Shown in pieces: positions 44,257-55,140 of a DNA stretch of 64,000 nucleotides (position 1 is the first letter of the stretch; each line of letters starts with the position of its first letter). Source of the stretch: Poa pratensis (taxonomy: Eukaryota > Streptophyta > Magnoliopsida > Poales > Poaceae); assembly GCA_947311845.1 (NCBI GenBank), contig CAMZMU010000048.1, positions 26,321,391 through 26,385,390 of the forward strand, written 5' to 3'. Both the position numbers and the translations under genes were made by a program. The notes beneath the pieces are model-generated. The model worked only from the letters and a program-made list of their open reading frames with translations, was not told where the DNA came from and did not search any database.

Positions 44257-45575
44257 TGATACGTCTCCAACGTATCCATAATTTCTGATGTTCCATGCTT
44301 ATATTATACCATTTGCTACATGTTTTATATACACTTCATATCATTTTTATGCATTTTCTGGGACTAACCTATTAACAAGATGCCACAGTGCCAGTTCCCT
44401 GTTTTCTGCTGTTTTTGGTTTCAGAAAAGTACTTCTGCGAATATTCTCGGAATTGCACGAAACAAAAGGCCACGTCCCTATTTTTCCAGCACCGTCACGG
44501 AGTCCGAAGGAGAGACGAAGGAGGGCGCCGAGGTGGCCAAACCACACCCAGGCGCGGGTGGGCCCCTGGCCGCGCCACCTGGTGGTTTGGGCCCCTCGAG
44601 CCTCCACCGACGTTGCCCCTTCGCCTATTTATTTCCTCAGACGCGAAAACCCTAAAGGACCAAGTCATATTTCCAGAAGAGTTCCGCAGCGCCGCCGCCA
44701 TCGACGACAAGTTTCGGGGGACAGAAGTCTCTGTTCCGGCACGCCGCCGGGACGGGGAATTGCCCCCGGAGTCATCTCCATCGACGCCACCGCCATCTTC
44801 ATCGCCGCTGCTGACTCCCATGATGAGGAGGGAGTAGTTCTCCCCCGAGGCTGAGGGCTCTACCGGTAGCTATGTGGTTCATCTCTCTCTCCCATGGTGT
44901 GATCTTTATGTGATCATGAGCTTTGTAATCTAGTTGAATAAGTAGATGTTACTCTTTATCTATTATGCACTCTATAGGTTACTTTAATATGAACTCCGGT
45001 ACTCTCCACGGTGTAAAGGTGACAGTGTGTGCACCGTGTGTGATTCCTTTATGACGTTGTGGCGCTTGTTTACTCCGGCTTGAGGTGTGCTTTTGTAGCC
45101 CTACACAATGAATGGTGTTTGTTATCCAACAAGAGAGTGTTTAAGAGTAGCTTTTACTTATTCAGTTATGAGATCATTGTTGAGAGTGTCCACTAGTGAA
45201 AGTATGATCCCTAGGCCTTGTTTCTAAGCATTGAAACACCGTTTACAACAAGTTCTGCTACATGTTTGCTTGCTGCCATCTTTATTTCAGATTGCAGTTA
45301 CTACTTATAATCATCCATATTACTTGTATTTCACTATCTCTTCGCCGAACTAGTGCACCTATACATCTGACAAGTGTATTGGGTGTGTTGGGGACACAAG
45401 AGACTTCTTGTATCTTAATTGCAGGGTTGCTTGAGAGGGATATCTTTGACCTCTACCTCCCTGAGTTCGATAAACCTTGGGTGATTCACTTAAGGGAAAC
45501 TTGCTGCTGTTCTACAAACCTCTGCTCTTGGAGGCCCAACACTGTCTACAAGAATAGAAGCACACGTAGACATCA
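44257..45575 (+). repeat. 5' LTR of the 6.3-kb element
   Basis: The first 270 bp resemble the LTRs at 9896 and 15236. The rest, from about 44520 on, is largely different, including GTACTCTCCACGGTG and the end GTAGACATCA. A TATTTATT-type promoter element lies near 44627. Confidence 0.9.
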
Positions 45576-45585
45576 AGCTATTTTC

Positions 45586-45603
45586 TGGCGCCGTTGCCGG
45601 GGA
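45586..45603 (+). other. Primer binding site, tRNA-Asp type
   Basis: It has the same 18-base site as at 11525-11542, located 10 bp beyond the LTR. Confidence 0.8.
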
Positions 45604-45748
45604 GGTAAGGTAAAAGGTATTCACATCCTCTGGCTACTAAGCTATTTTCTAGTATTGTTGCTAGTGTGTGAGTGCTCGAAGTTATTTCCTTTAGATTCTG
45701 CAATTATATCTTTTTGTTTCTTGTTTTTATTTTCACTAGTTAGGCTTA

Positions 45749-46306
45749 ATGGAAAACAACAAAAAAATTAGAGATCTTTATGAACTTTATATTGAATTAG
45801 GACATGATGCTTTTGAAGAGAAAATTAAAAAACCTATGGAAAATTATTTGCATGATGGTAGCAATGTTATTACTATAAATGCTTTGAACACCATTATTGC
45901 TAATGCTATGCAAAGCTCTAAGCTTGGGGAAGCTGGTTTTGATGAATATGATATTTTTAGTCCCCCAAGTTTTGAGGAGAAAATTTTCTTTGATGATACT
46001 TTGCCTCCAATTTATGATGATTATAATGATAGTGGTATTTTGGTGCCACCTACTATGGAGGATAAAGTTTATTATGATTATACTATGCCTGCAATTTATG
46101 ATGAATACAATGATGGTTGTGATAGTTTTACTCTCACTATTACTAATAAAATTGATTATGCTTATGTGGAGAGTAATGATACTTTTGTGCATGTGGATCA
46201 TGATAAGAATGCTTTATGTGATAGCTATATTGTTGAGTTTATTCATGATGCACTGAAAATTATTTTGAGAGAGGAAAGTATGGTTATAGAAATTTCATGT
46301 TACTAA
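45749..46306 (+). CDS. Acidic repeat ORF of the non-autonomous element
   Basis: The ORF is 185 aa, with no match to Gag, protease or RT that I can recognise. The N-terminus is charged (MENNKKIRDLYELYIELG). Residues about 70-130 hold two imperfect repeats of about 28 aa, each with a PP..E-K-..-D-T-.P.IYD-YND pattern. They are rich in Asp and Tyr. It occupies the position of the gag/protease-like ORF in the related element at 11687. The function is unknown. A structural or leftover polyprotein segment is possible. Confidence 0.5.
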   Translation: MENNKKIRDLYELYIELGHDAFEEKIKKPMENYLHDGSNVITINALNTIIANAMQSSKLGEAGFDEYDIFSPPSFEEKIFFDDTLPPIYDDYNDSGILVPPTMEDKVYYDYTMPAIYDEYNDGCDSFTLTITNKIDYAYVESNDTFVHVDHDKNALCDSYIVEFIHDALKIILREESMVIEISCY

Positions 46307-46619
46307 ACTCTCTTTATGATGAAGTTTTGAGCTTTCTCTTGATTTGCTTTTATTTGCTGGGTACTTTAAGACCTACTGGTCCTTATGAGAGAGGGAGACA
46401 CGATTCATATATCACAATAATATTAAGTCTCTCTCTTTATGTTGAAATTTTTGAAGTTACTTGTTTTGCCTTCTATGCTAGTCACTTTGTGCTTCATTGA
46501 TTTTTTTCTTACAAGACTCCTATGCATAGAAAGAGTGTTAGATTTAAACATGTTTTATATATGCTTCTTGATGCTCTCTTTTATGTTTCAACTCTCATCT
46601 TTATGTGGGCATCATAAAA

Positions 46620-49265
46620 ATCACTATGCCTAGCTAAAAGGCTTTAAAGAAAAGCGCTTATGGGAGACAACCCATCGTTTTTATTTGCTGTTATTTTTTT
46701 TTCTTTGAGTCAAGGAGTTTTGTTACTTCTGTAGCAACTCCTTTGTATCTTTATTTTATCGCATTGTTGTGCCAAGTAAAGTTCTATATTGAAAGTTGAT
46801 GCAAGATTTGGATTTCTGCGCAGTGACAGATTTTTAGCTGTCACGATTTGAGCTTATCTCCCTGTAGAAAATTCAAAAATTCTGAAAAAATCACGCATAT
46901 TCCTGAGATATGTACGCAACTTTCATTATTTTAGGCCAGATCCATCTGAGCAACTTAAGTGCCTCGAAAAAATTCGTCATTCCAGACTGTTCTGTTTTTG
47001 ACAGATTCTGCCTTTTGTTTTGCATTCGCTCTTTTACTGTGTTTGTGTGGATTTCTTTGCTCCACAAAGCATTGGTGGCTGTAGCTAATGTCCAGAAGCT
47101 TTGGGATTGATTGTATCATTACAGAATATGAGAATTTTTGATTATGCACTAACCCTCTAATGAGAACTGTCTTGAGTTTGGTGTGAAGGAAGTTTTCAAG
47201 GATCAAGCGAGAAGGGTGATATTATGTGATCAAGAAGAGTGAAAAGCCTAAGCTTGGGGATGCCCCCGTGGTTCATCCCAACCATATTCAGAGAGACTCA
47301 AGCGTCTAAGCTTGGGGATGCCCAAGGCATCCCCTTCTTCATCAACAAACTTATCAGGTCATCTCTAGTGAAACTATATTTTAATTCTTTCACATCTTAT
47401 GCGCTTTACTTGGAGCGTCTGTGTGTTTTTATTTTTGTTTTTGTTTGAATAAATTCGGATCCTAGCAATCCTTGTGTGGGAGAGAGACACGCTCCGCTTT
47501 TTCATGTGAATACTCATGTTCTTCACTTATATTTGTTGAGTATTCTTAACTAGCTACTGCAGTGCTTTTAGCTCCTGTTTTTCATGCATCTCTTCGAGCT
47601 GTTAGCACTTGTTTATAAATACTCTCTTGCTGCATTATATTATCATTTGGAGAGTTTATGTTTAAATAAATTGATTGGTGTTTGTTTGGAAGAAAGAAAA
47701 TGCTACATGTAGTAGTTGGTATTGGAAAAGACATATGCATTCTTGTAGATCATTGTCTTGTTTTGATTTGATGCTTTGCAATTGTTTTGAGCTCTCAAGT
47801 AGATCATGTTTAAGCTCTTGCATCATGTAGTTAAAGCCTAGTAGTGGAGAACTACCGTAGAGCTTGTTGAGACTTGGGATGCATATTTGTTCTCTCTAAG
47901 GTCTAGATATTTTCTGGTAAAATGTTTGAGCAACAAGGAAGACAGTGTAGAGTCTTATAATACTTGCAATATGTTTTTATGTGATTCTTGCTGTACCGGT
48001 TTATACTTGTGTTTGCTTCAAACAACCTTGCTAGCCTAAACTCTGTACTGAGAGGGAATGCTTCTCGTGCATCCAAAACTTGAGCCAAAACCCATGCCAT
48101 TTGTGTCCACCATACCTACCTACTATGTGGTATTTCCTGCCATTCCAAGTAAATATTTCATGTGCTACCTTTAAACTATTCAAAACTTTATTACTCCTTA
48201 TTTGTGTCAATGTTTTATAGCTCATGAGGAAGTATGTGGTGTTTTATCTTTCAATCTTGTCATTTACTTCTGACAGACTTTCACCAATGGACTAGTGGCA
48301 TATACATCCGCTTATCCAATAATTTGCAAAAAGAGCTGGCAACGGGGTGCCCAGCCCCAATTAATTACAACTTTCATTAATAATTCTCTTCACATGTTTT
48401 GCCCTGATTTATCAGTAAGCAACTTAATTTGCAAATAGACACTCCTCCATGGTATGTGAATGTTGGAAGGCACCCGAGGATTCGGTTAGCCATGGCTTGT
48501 GTAAGCAAAAGGTTGGGAGGAGTGTCATCTATAAAGAAACTAAAATACATGTGTAAACAAAAGAGAAGAGGGATGATCTACCTTGCTGGTAGAGATAACG
48601 TCCTTCATGGGAGCCGCTCTTGAAAGTCTGGTTGACAAGGGGGTTAGAGTGCCCACTACCATTCGTTGACAACAACAAACACCTCTCAAATACTTATTTT
48701 GTGCTCTCTATATGCTTTCGAAAACTTAAAAAGCTCTAGCACATGATTTAATCCCTGCTTCCCTCTGCGAAGGGCCTATCTTTTACTTTATGTTGAGTCA
48801 GTTTACCTACTCCTTTCTATCTTAGAAGCAAACACTTGTGTCAACTTTGTGTGCATTGATTCTTACATATTTACTTATTGCACTTGTTATATTGCTTTAT
48901 GTTGACAACTATCCATGAGATATACATGTTACAAGTTGAAAGCAATGCTGAAACTTAATCATCCTTTGTGTTGCTTCAATGCCTTTTACTTTGAATCTAT
49001 TGCTTTATGAGTTACCTCTTATGCAAAACTTTTTGATGCTTGTCTTGAAAGTACTATTCATGAAAAGTTTTTGCTTATATGATTCATTGTTTACTCTTTA
49101 TCTATTTGTTAGCAAACTATAGATCATTGCTTTGAGTCACTTCATTCATGACATGAGCCTTGCAATATATTGATCAAGATTGTGTGAAAGCATGTCTCCT
49201 CAGAAATTATTTGTTGTTATCGTTTTACCTACTCGAGGACGAGTAGAACTAAGCTTGGGGATGCT
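46620..49265 (+). mobile_element. Non-coding 3' internal region, 6.3-kb element
   Basis: It is nearly identical to 12590-15235, with a few single-base indels (for example near 46690, 48590 and 48945). The three AAGCTTGGGGATGC motifs are kept. It has no coding capacity. Confidence 0.85.
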
Positions 49266-50577
49266 TGATACGTCTCCAACGTATCCATAATTTCTGATGT
49301 TCCATGCTTATATTATACCATTTGCTACATGTTTTATATACACTTCATATCACTTTTATGCATTTTCTGGGACTAACCTATTAACAAGATGCCACAGTGC
49401 CAGTTCCCTGTTTTCTGCTGTTTTTGGTTTCAGAAAAGTACTTCTGCGAATATTCTCGGAATTGCACGAAACAAAAGGCCACGTCCCTATTTTTCCAGCA
49501 CCGTCACGGAGTCCGAAGGAGAGACGAAGGAGGGCGCCGAGGTGGCCAAACCACACCCGGCGCGGGTGGGCCCCTGCCGCGCCACCTGGTGGTTGGGCCC
49601 CTCGAGCCTCCACCGACGTTGCCCCTTCGCCTATTTATTCCTCAGACGCGAAAACCCTAAAACCAAGTCATATTTCCAGAAGAGTTCCGCAGCGCCGCCG
49701 CCATCGACGACAAGTTTCGGGGGACAGAAGTCTCTGTTCCGGCACGCCGCCGGGACGGGGAATTGCCCCCGGAGTCATCTCCATCGACACCACCGCCATC
49801 TTCATCGCCGCTGCTGACTCCCATGATGAGGAGGGAGTAGTTCTCCCCCGAGGCTGAGGGCTCTACCGGTAGCTATGTGGTTCATCTCTCTCTCCCATGG
49901 TGTGATCTTTATGTGATCATGAGCTTTGTAATCTAGTTGAATAAGTAGATGTTACTCTTTATCTATTATGCACTCTATAGGTTACTTTAATATGAACTCC
50001 GGTACTCTCCACGGTGTAAAGGTGACAGTGTGTGCACCGTGTGTGATTCCTTTATGACGTTGTGGCGCTTGTTTACTCCGGCTTGAGGTGTGCTTTTGTA
50101 GCCCTACACAATGAATGGTGTTTGTTATCCAACAAGAGAGTGTTTAAGAGTAGCTTTTACTTATTCAGTTATGAGATCATTGTTGAGAGTGTCCACTAGT
50201 GAAAGTATGATCCCTAGGCCTTGTTTCTAAGCATTGAAACACCGTTTATAACAAGTTCTGCTACATGTTTGCTTGCTGCCATCTTTATTTCAGATTGCAG
50301 TTACTACTTATAATCATCCATATTACTTGTATTTCACTATCTCTTCGCCGAACTAGTGCACCTATACATCTGACAAGTGTATTGGTGTGTTGGGGACACA
50401 AGAGACTTCTTGTATCTTAATTGCAGGGTTGCTTGAGAGGGATATCTTTGACCTCTACCTCCCTGAGTTCGATAAACCTTGGGTGATTCACTTAAGGGAA
50501 ACTTGCTGCTGTTCTACAAACCTCTGCTCTTGGAGGCCCAACACTGTCTACAAGAATAGAAGCACACGTAGACATCA
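49266..50577 (+). repeat. 3' LTR of the 6.3-kb element
   Basis: It matches 44257-45575 closely, with short deletions around 49558-49600 and 49660. It ends GTAGACATCA and is followed by the target duplication ACCGC. Confidence 0.9.
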
Positions 50578-50582
50578 ACCGC

Positions 50583-50999
50583 CGCACATCTTTTGTTCAA
50601 GTGTAGATACTTCGCATTTGGAGACGTGGATTGGCTTGGTTTGGCAAATCTTGATACTTCCCTTTGGGCTAATTTTCCCTCGGTGAAGGTGTGGTGGTGC
50701 TTCCTATCCGGTGTTGGTGTTCATCGGCGCAAGCGTCTCTCCTCTTTGCTTCTTCTCACCGTCTGGAAAATTTGGAACGAAAGGAATGCGATCGCAACAA
50801 AGCTTCAATGCCCGCCATCATTATCTCTAGCATTAAGCGTAGCACCGCCCTTTGGAGTGTAGCCGGGGCTAATTTTTTGAGCAACATGTTGCCGCGAGAG
50901 TAGACATTGTATCCAAGCCTTTGGGCTTGTCATAGTTGTAATCTAAACTCTTCTTAATTAATGAAATAGGCAAAGCTTTTGCCTTATTTAAAAAAAGTA
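50583..50999 (+). pseudogene. LINE fragment, downstream half and 3' end
   Basis: It resumes the zinc-binding domain (HIF.KCRYF) and reaches a stretch with LLLTVWKIWNERNA, typical of LINE C-termini. Then comes a short 3' UTR and an A-rich tail at about 50989-50996. Confidence 0.75.
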
Positions 51000-51329
51000 T
51001 ACATTGGGGATTTTGTCATAGCTGCTTATGAACAAGGACAGAAATGCAAGAAATAGAACTGAGTAAGAGGTGATAGAACAAGTAGCTACTAATGTTGTTA
51101 ATGTTGATGATGTGAACAAAACTACTGCAACTGAAAAATGTGAGAAAGAAATGGCCGAGGGACAAGGAGTAGTTGCTGGGAAGATGAGCAACAGTTCTGA
51201 AACAATTGTACCTGTGGAGAAAATGGTGTATCCAATGCAACAAGAAAATTTTCCCAGCCCTTCTGCAAGCCAATATATATGAGAAATGAGCCCGTGTTAC
51301 CTTTTTTTTAAGAATAAGACTACCTTACA

Positions 51330-52018
51330 TTACTCAAAAACATAATCAGAAGCCAGGAGACTAACAATCCACTCCGGCGGAACATCCACCCAAGTATTAC
51401 TTCTCTTGCTGATGCATCCCTCCTTGGCCAAACGGTGCGCCACACCATTGCAGGTTCGTCGCGCGTGCCTCACAGTGTGATTAGTGAAACCATTCAGCAG
51501 CAACTTTATTTCCTCCACCAAAAGACCATGGAACGACCGATCCTTGTCGCTGCTTTGTAGCTTCGTCACCGCACCCAGGCAATCCGTTTCCAGACAAATG
51601 TTCATCACCCCATTCTCCTCGCCAAGCCTAGAGCATCCTTGCAGGCGATGAGTTCTGCTCTCCCCGCATCAGGCACATAGGGTAAAAAATGACATTCCCT
51701 AGCCAGGAAAACGCCGTGTCGGTTCCGCAGAACCGCGCCGCTGCCTCCATGCCCAGATGACAGCGAGAACGCCCCATCAGCGTTGATTTTATGCCAGCCT
51801 TCGTCGGGAGGAAGCCAGTGCTCCACCACTGCTGGTTTTTCTGCTCTGGGCGTGTCCTTTAGCCCATGCCACTCCTCCACCAAAGCAACATCACGCCGGC
51901 CAATTGATCGAGGATCCTCAATCTTCTTGTCGTCTCTAGCATCGTTTCGAGCTAGCCACAGCTGATACAACATCATCACACCAATCGCAAGTTCCTTTTT
52001 GTCCAAACCCCAAGCCAA
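51330..52018 (-). pseudogene. LINE RNase H domain, frameshifted
   Basis: The first part (51605-52018) carries WHKINADGAFS with the catalytic Asp and GRAELIACKDAL with the Glu. A frameshift at about 51607 breaks it, and the second part (51330-51608) resumes with ICLETDCLGAV (third acidic residue) and HARRTCNGVAHRLAKEG. It is the RVT_3-type RNase H found at the end of plant LINE ORF2. Confidence 0.85.
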
Positions 52019-54318
52019 TCCAACAGCCAGTGCTGCATGTCCTTGTAAGAACGATCAAAAGTGCTCGGACTCCGCAGCTCCAGGTTGGTTTCACCACGCA
52101 GAAACTCCCAAGCTGCCATTGAGTGCGGGCAGGACCAGAACCTATGGACCAGCGATTCAGTCCTATTGCAGGCAATGCATTTGATGCCTTCTTTAATCGT
52201 CCTTCTATGTAGCTCCTCGCCGACCGCTAGTCCGTTCTTCAGCAAACGCCAAACATGAATTTTGGCCTTTCCCGGTACATGTGCCACCCATAGGGCGAGC
52301 CATCCTTGATGTTCATCACACGAACTAGAAGAACTTGCCGACCCCCGTTGTCTTCGCAGCACCTGCATCTTTAAGTGGTATGCCAACTTTACACTGAAAA
52401 TCCCGTTTTTGGTGTAATTCCATGCTATATAATCATCTGATCCAGCTCTACCCACGGGTATCTTCAAGATATCATCGACATCACCATCAAAGAACAGTTC
52501 TTTAAGCTTAGTTTCATTCCATCCTCGCCCATCCGAGTGAAGCAGCTCCTCAACTTTATGAACTTCAGTATTAGGCTTATGTCCCAGTGGACGTTGCAGC
52601 CCATCTCTCGGAATCCATCTATCCTCCCAAACATTCACCGACGATCCATTTCCAATACGCCACACTAAACCCTCCTTCAGTAGATCACGGCCATGCATGA
52701 TGCTTCTCCACGTATAAGAAGCTGAAGTGGGACAACTTGCTGTCAAGAAATCCCCCTCCTTGAAATATCTAGCTTGCAAGACCCTCGAACACAGCGAATC
52801 GGGCTTCGTCAAAATTCTCCAAGCCTGTTTCGCTAGCAGCGCTTGATTAAACACAGTATAGTTCCGAAAGCCCATGCCGCCTTTCTGCTTAGGGAGACTC
52901 ATCTTCTCCCAACTTATCCAATGCGTCTTCCTTTTTCCATCTGCAGCACCCCACCAAAACCTCGACGTTATAGATGTCAGCTTGGCACATGTTTTCTTGG
53001 ACAACATAAAGCATCCCATCGGGTATGTGGGTACTGCTTGCAACACGGATTTTACCAGCGTTTCTTTTCCTTCCATGGACAAACCTTGCCCCTTCCAACC
53101 CTGCACCTTACCCCAAGAGCGTTCGGGTAGGTGCTTGAAAGCGCCATCCTTGGATCGGCCCACCACCGTCGGAAGTCCTAAGTACTTCTCTGATAGCGCC
53201 TCACATGCGATACCGACCACCTCTTTCAGCTCATTGCGAGTATCTTCAGAGCAGCCTTTTCCGAAGAAAATAGAAGATTTTTGCAAATTGACACGCTGCC
53301 CCGAGCACACTTCATATGCATGTAGCAGATCTCGTAACGCTGCCAGACACGGCTCACTCGCCTCCAAAAACACGACGCTGTCGTCCGCGAACAGGAGATG
53401 CGTTATCTTCGGCCACGCAGCCCCAAAACTGACCCCTGCAATTTGTCGTTCCAGTTGTGCCTGTCGGAGGAGCGCTGAAAACCCCTCCACGCAGAACAGA
53501 AACAAGTAAGGGGACAGGGGGTCCCCCTGTCTGAGCCCTCTCGACGGTAAAAAACCATCCGACACCCCACCATTAAGCTTCACAGTGAACCTAGCTGTTT
53601 TGACACAGCGCATGATCATATCCACCCATCTTGAGGAGAAACCCATTTTTGACATCATCTGTTCAAGAAAGCGCCATTCCACTCTATCGTAGGCCTTCAT
53701 CATGTCGAGCTTCACCGCGCACAACGGTTTCTTCCTCTTTCTCTTTCGGATAGCATGCACACACTCGTAAGCGATGATGACATTATCCGAAATCAGCCTC
53801 CTAGGCACAAAAGCACTCTGCTCCTCAGAAATAAGAATCGGAAGAATTTTCTTAAGCCGGTTTGCAATTACCTTGGATGCTATTTTGTATAGTACATTGC
53901 AGAGACTTATAGGCCTAAACTGAGATAGCAGCTCTGGATGATTAACTTTGGGGATAAGCACAAGGATTGTATCATTGAAATCCACCGGGCAGTCCCGGCC
54001 TTCCAAGAAATCACGAACCGCCTTGCATACTGAGCTATTTAACAAAGACCAGTGTCTTTGGTAAAATAGAGCTGGAAGACCATCCGGCCCTGGGGCCTTT
54101 GTTGCACCCATTTGGAAAAGAGCAGCCTCAATTTCCTTATCCGAAAACACTCCGGTGAGTGATGTATTCATTTCTTCCGTCAGACCGCCGAAGAGCACGG
54201 ACTGTATTTTTGCGGCTCCTATGAGAGGCTCGGTTTTGGAAATATTTAGTGTTACGATCCCCTGCTCGAAGCCACTCCTGACGAGACCTTTGTCTGTACA
54301 TAATCTCTTCCCTTTCAT
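51976..54318 (-). pseudogene. LINE reverse transcriptase ORF with zinc-binding region
   Basis: A 780-aa open segment. RT motifs include [27 protein letters not shown], the catalytic [10 protein letters not shown] (Phe-Ala-Asp-Asp) and [12 protein letters not shown]. The zinc-binding region near the end has [14 protein letters not shown] and CIACNRTES. Upstream coding (54352-54319) is in another frame ([20 protein letters not shown]) and is broken by a stop near 54360. The RNase H part follows in a shifted frame, so the full polyprotein cannot be made. Confidence 0.9.
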
Positions 54319-54509
54319 AGATATCGTGCAGCTGCTTCTCTAGACTCTTCACTTCAGCCAGAGTTAGTCAGTAAAGCATTGGTACGTGCATCTTCTAGCT
54401 TGCTCCGTAGCAGCTTGATCTCAGCTCTAACTGACCCGAAAGTTTCAAAGCTCCATCTTTTCATGTCCTTTGTTGCACCCATTTGGAAAAGAGCAACCTC
54501 AAGTTCCTA

Positions 54510-55140
54510 ATAGTCAAGTCTATCAGCAAAAAGTAGATAGAACTCACAGGAATGCAGCAAGGTATTGAGGATGAGGAGGAAAAATTTGATGAATAAATTG
54601 ATGTGGGGAGCCTAACTCAGAGTGCCCGAGACAAAAGTGAGGAGACTTATACAAGGGGACTTTTCTGACGAGAACAAGAATGCTGACAAGGAAAACAGAG
54701 TAGGTGCTAAAGAAAGGTCGTTGAGAAGGACCAAAAACAGAGAAGGTCTGCTGGTGAGACGATATCACAGATTGGAGGGGTAGAAAGTAGAGGACAGGGC
54801 CATGAACGGGGCTAAGATTAAGAATCTCTGTGCAGACTAAGGTAATCTTATTCCTTCTTATGTTGATAGTGATTCGCAATCTCAGTAGGCTTGGAGTTTT
54901 GCTGCCTGCCCGCGTACACAATGCAATAGCTGTGCTCCGCGTCTGACTGAGAATCGAAAAGTAGCTCGAGATGGACAAAATTTCGACATCACTATATATT
55001 TCATGCTCATCAAGATCCAGACCAAAAATTTGTAACTAACTGATGCGGCTACGCCGATCCAAATCCTCCTTAATCCTTATTATTACCAACTACCACATTC
55101 TCTCTTTAATGGCACACTACGGAAAAAAAAATCCAAACTC
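54510..55140. other. Unassigned stretch with remnants of an older element
   Basis: It is probably continuous with 51014-51298 before the minus-strand LINE landed. Plus-strand frames (51070-51282) give a short Glu/Val-rich peptide with many stops beyond. I recognise no domain. It may be a decayed LINE or gene. The part 55000-55140 is the 3' flank of the GH3 gene. Confidence 0.35.

Larger units (their letters stand above)
44257..50577 (+). mobile_element. Complete non-autonomous gypsy-type LTR element (6.3 kb)
   Basis: The target duplication is ACCGC at 44252-44256 and 50578-50582. The 5' LTR is 44257-45575 (1319 bp), the 3' LTR 49266-50577 (1312 bp), both TGATACGTCTCC...ACATCA. The LTRs differ by small indels. 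Primer site tRNA-Asp at 45586-45603, one ORF, 2.65 kb of non-coding internal DNA, then AAGCTTGGGGATGCT before the 3' LTR. No RT or integrase. Confidence 0.92.
44075..50999 (+). mobile_element. 5'-truncated LINE split by an LTR element
   Basis: The two LINE parts are 44075-44256 and 50583-50999. The whole is bounded by a 14-bp target duplication TACATTGGGGATTT at 44061-44074 and 51000-51013. The 3' end has TTAATGAAATAGGCAAAGC followed by TTTAAAAAAAG, typical of grass LINE ends. The coding part is the RT-associated zinc-binding region. Confidence 0.9.
51300..54465 (-). mobile_element. 5'-truncated, decayed LINE (RT, zinc-binding, RNase H)
   Basis: On the minus strand the coding part begins near 54465 (KRWSFETFGS) and runs to a poly-A tract at about 51301-51309. 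The endonuclease domain is absent. It holds the reverse transcriptase, the zinc-binding region and a plant-type RNase H. No target duplication was found. The 5' edge carries a 42-bp duplicate of its own RT region. Confidence 0.85.
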
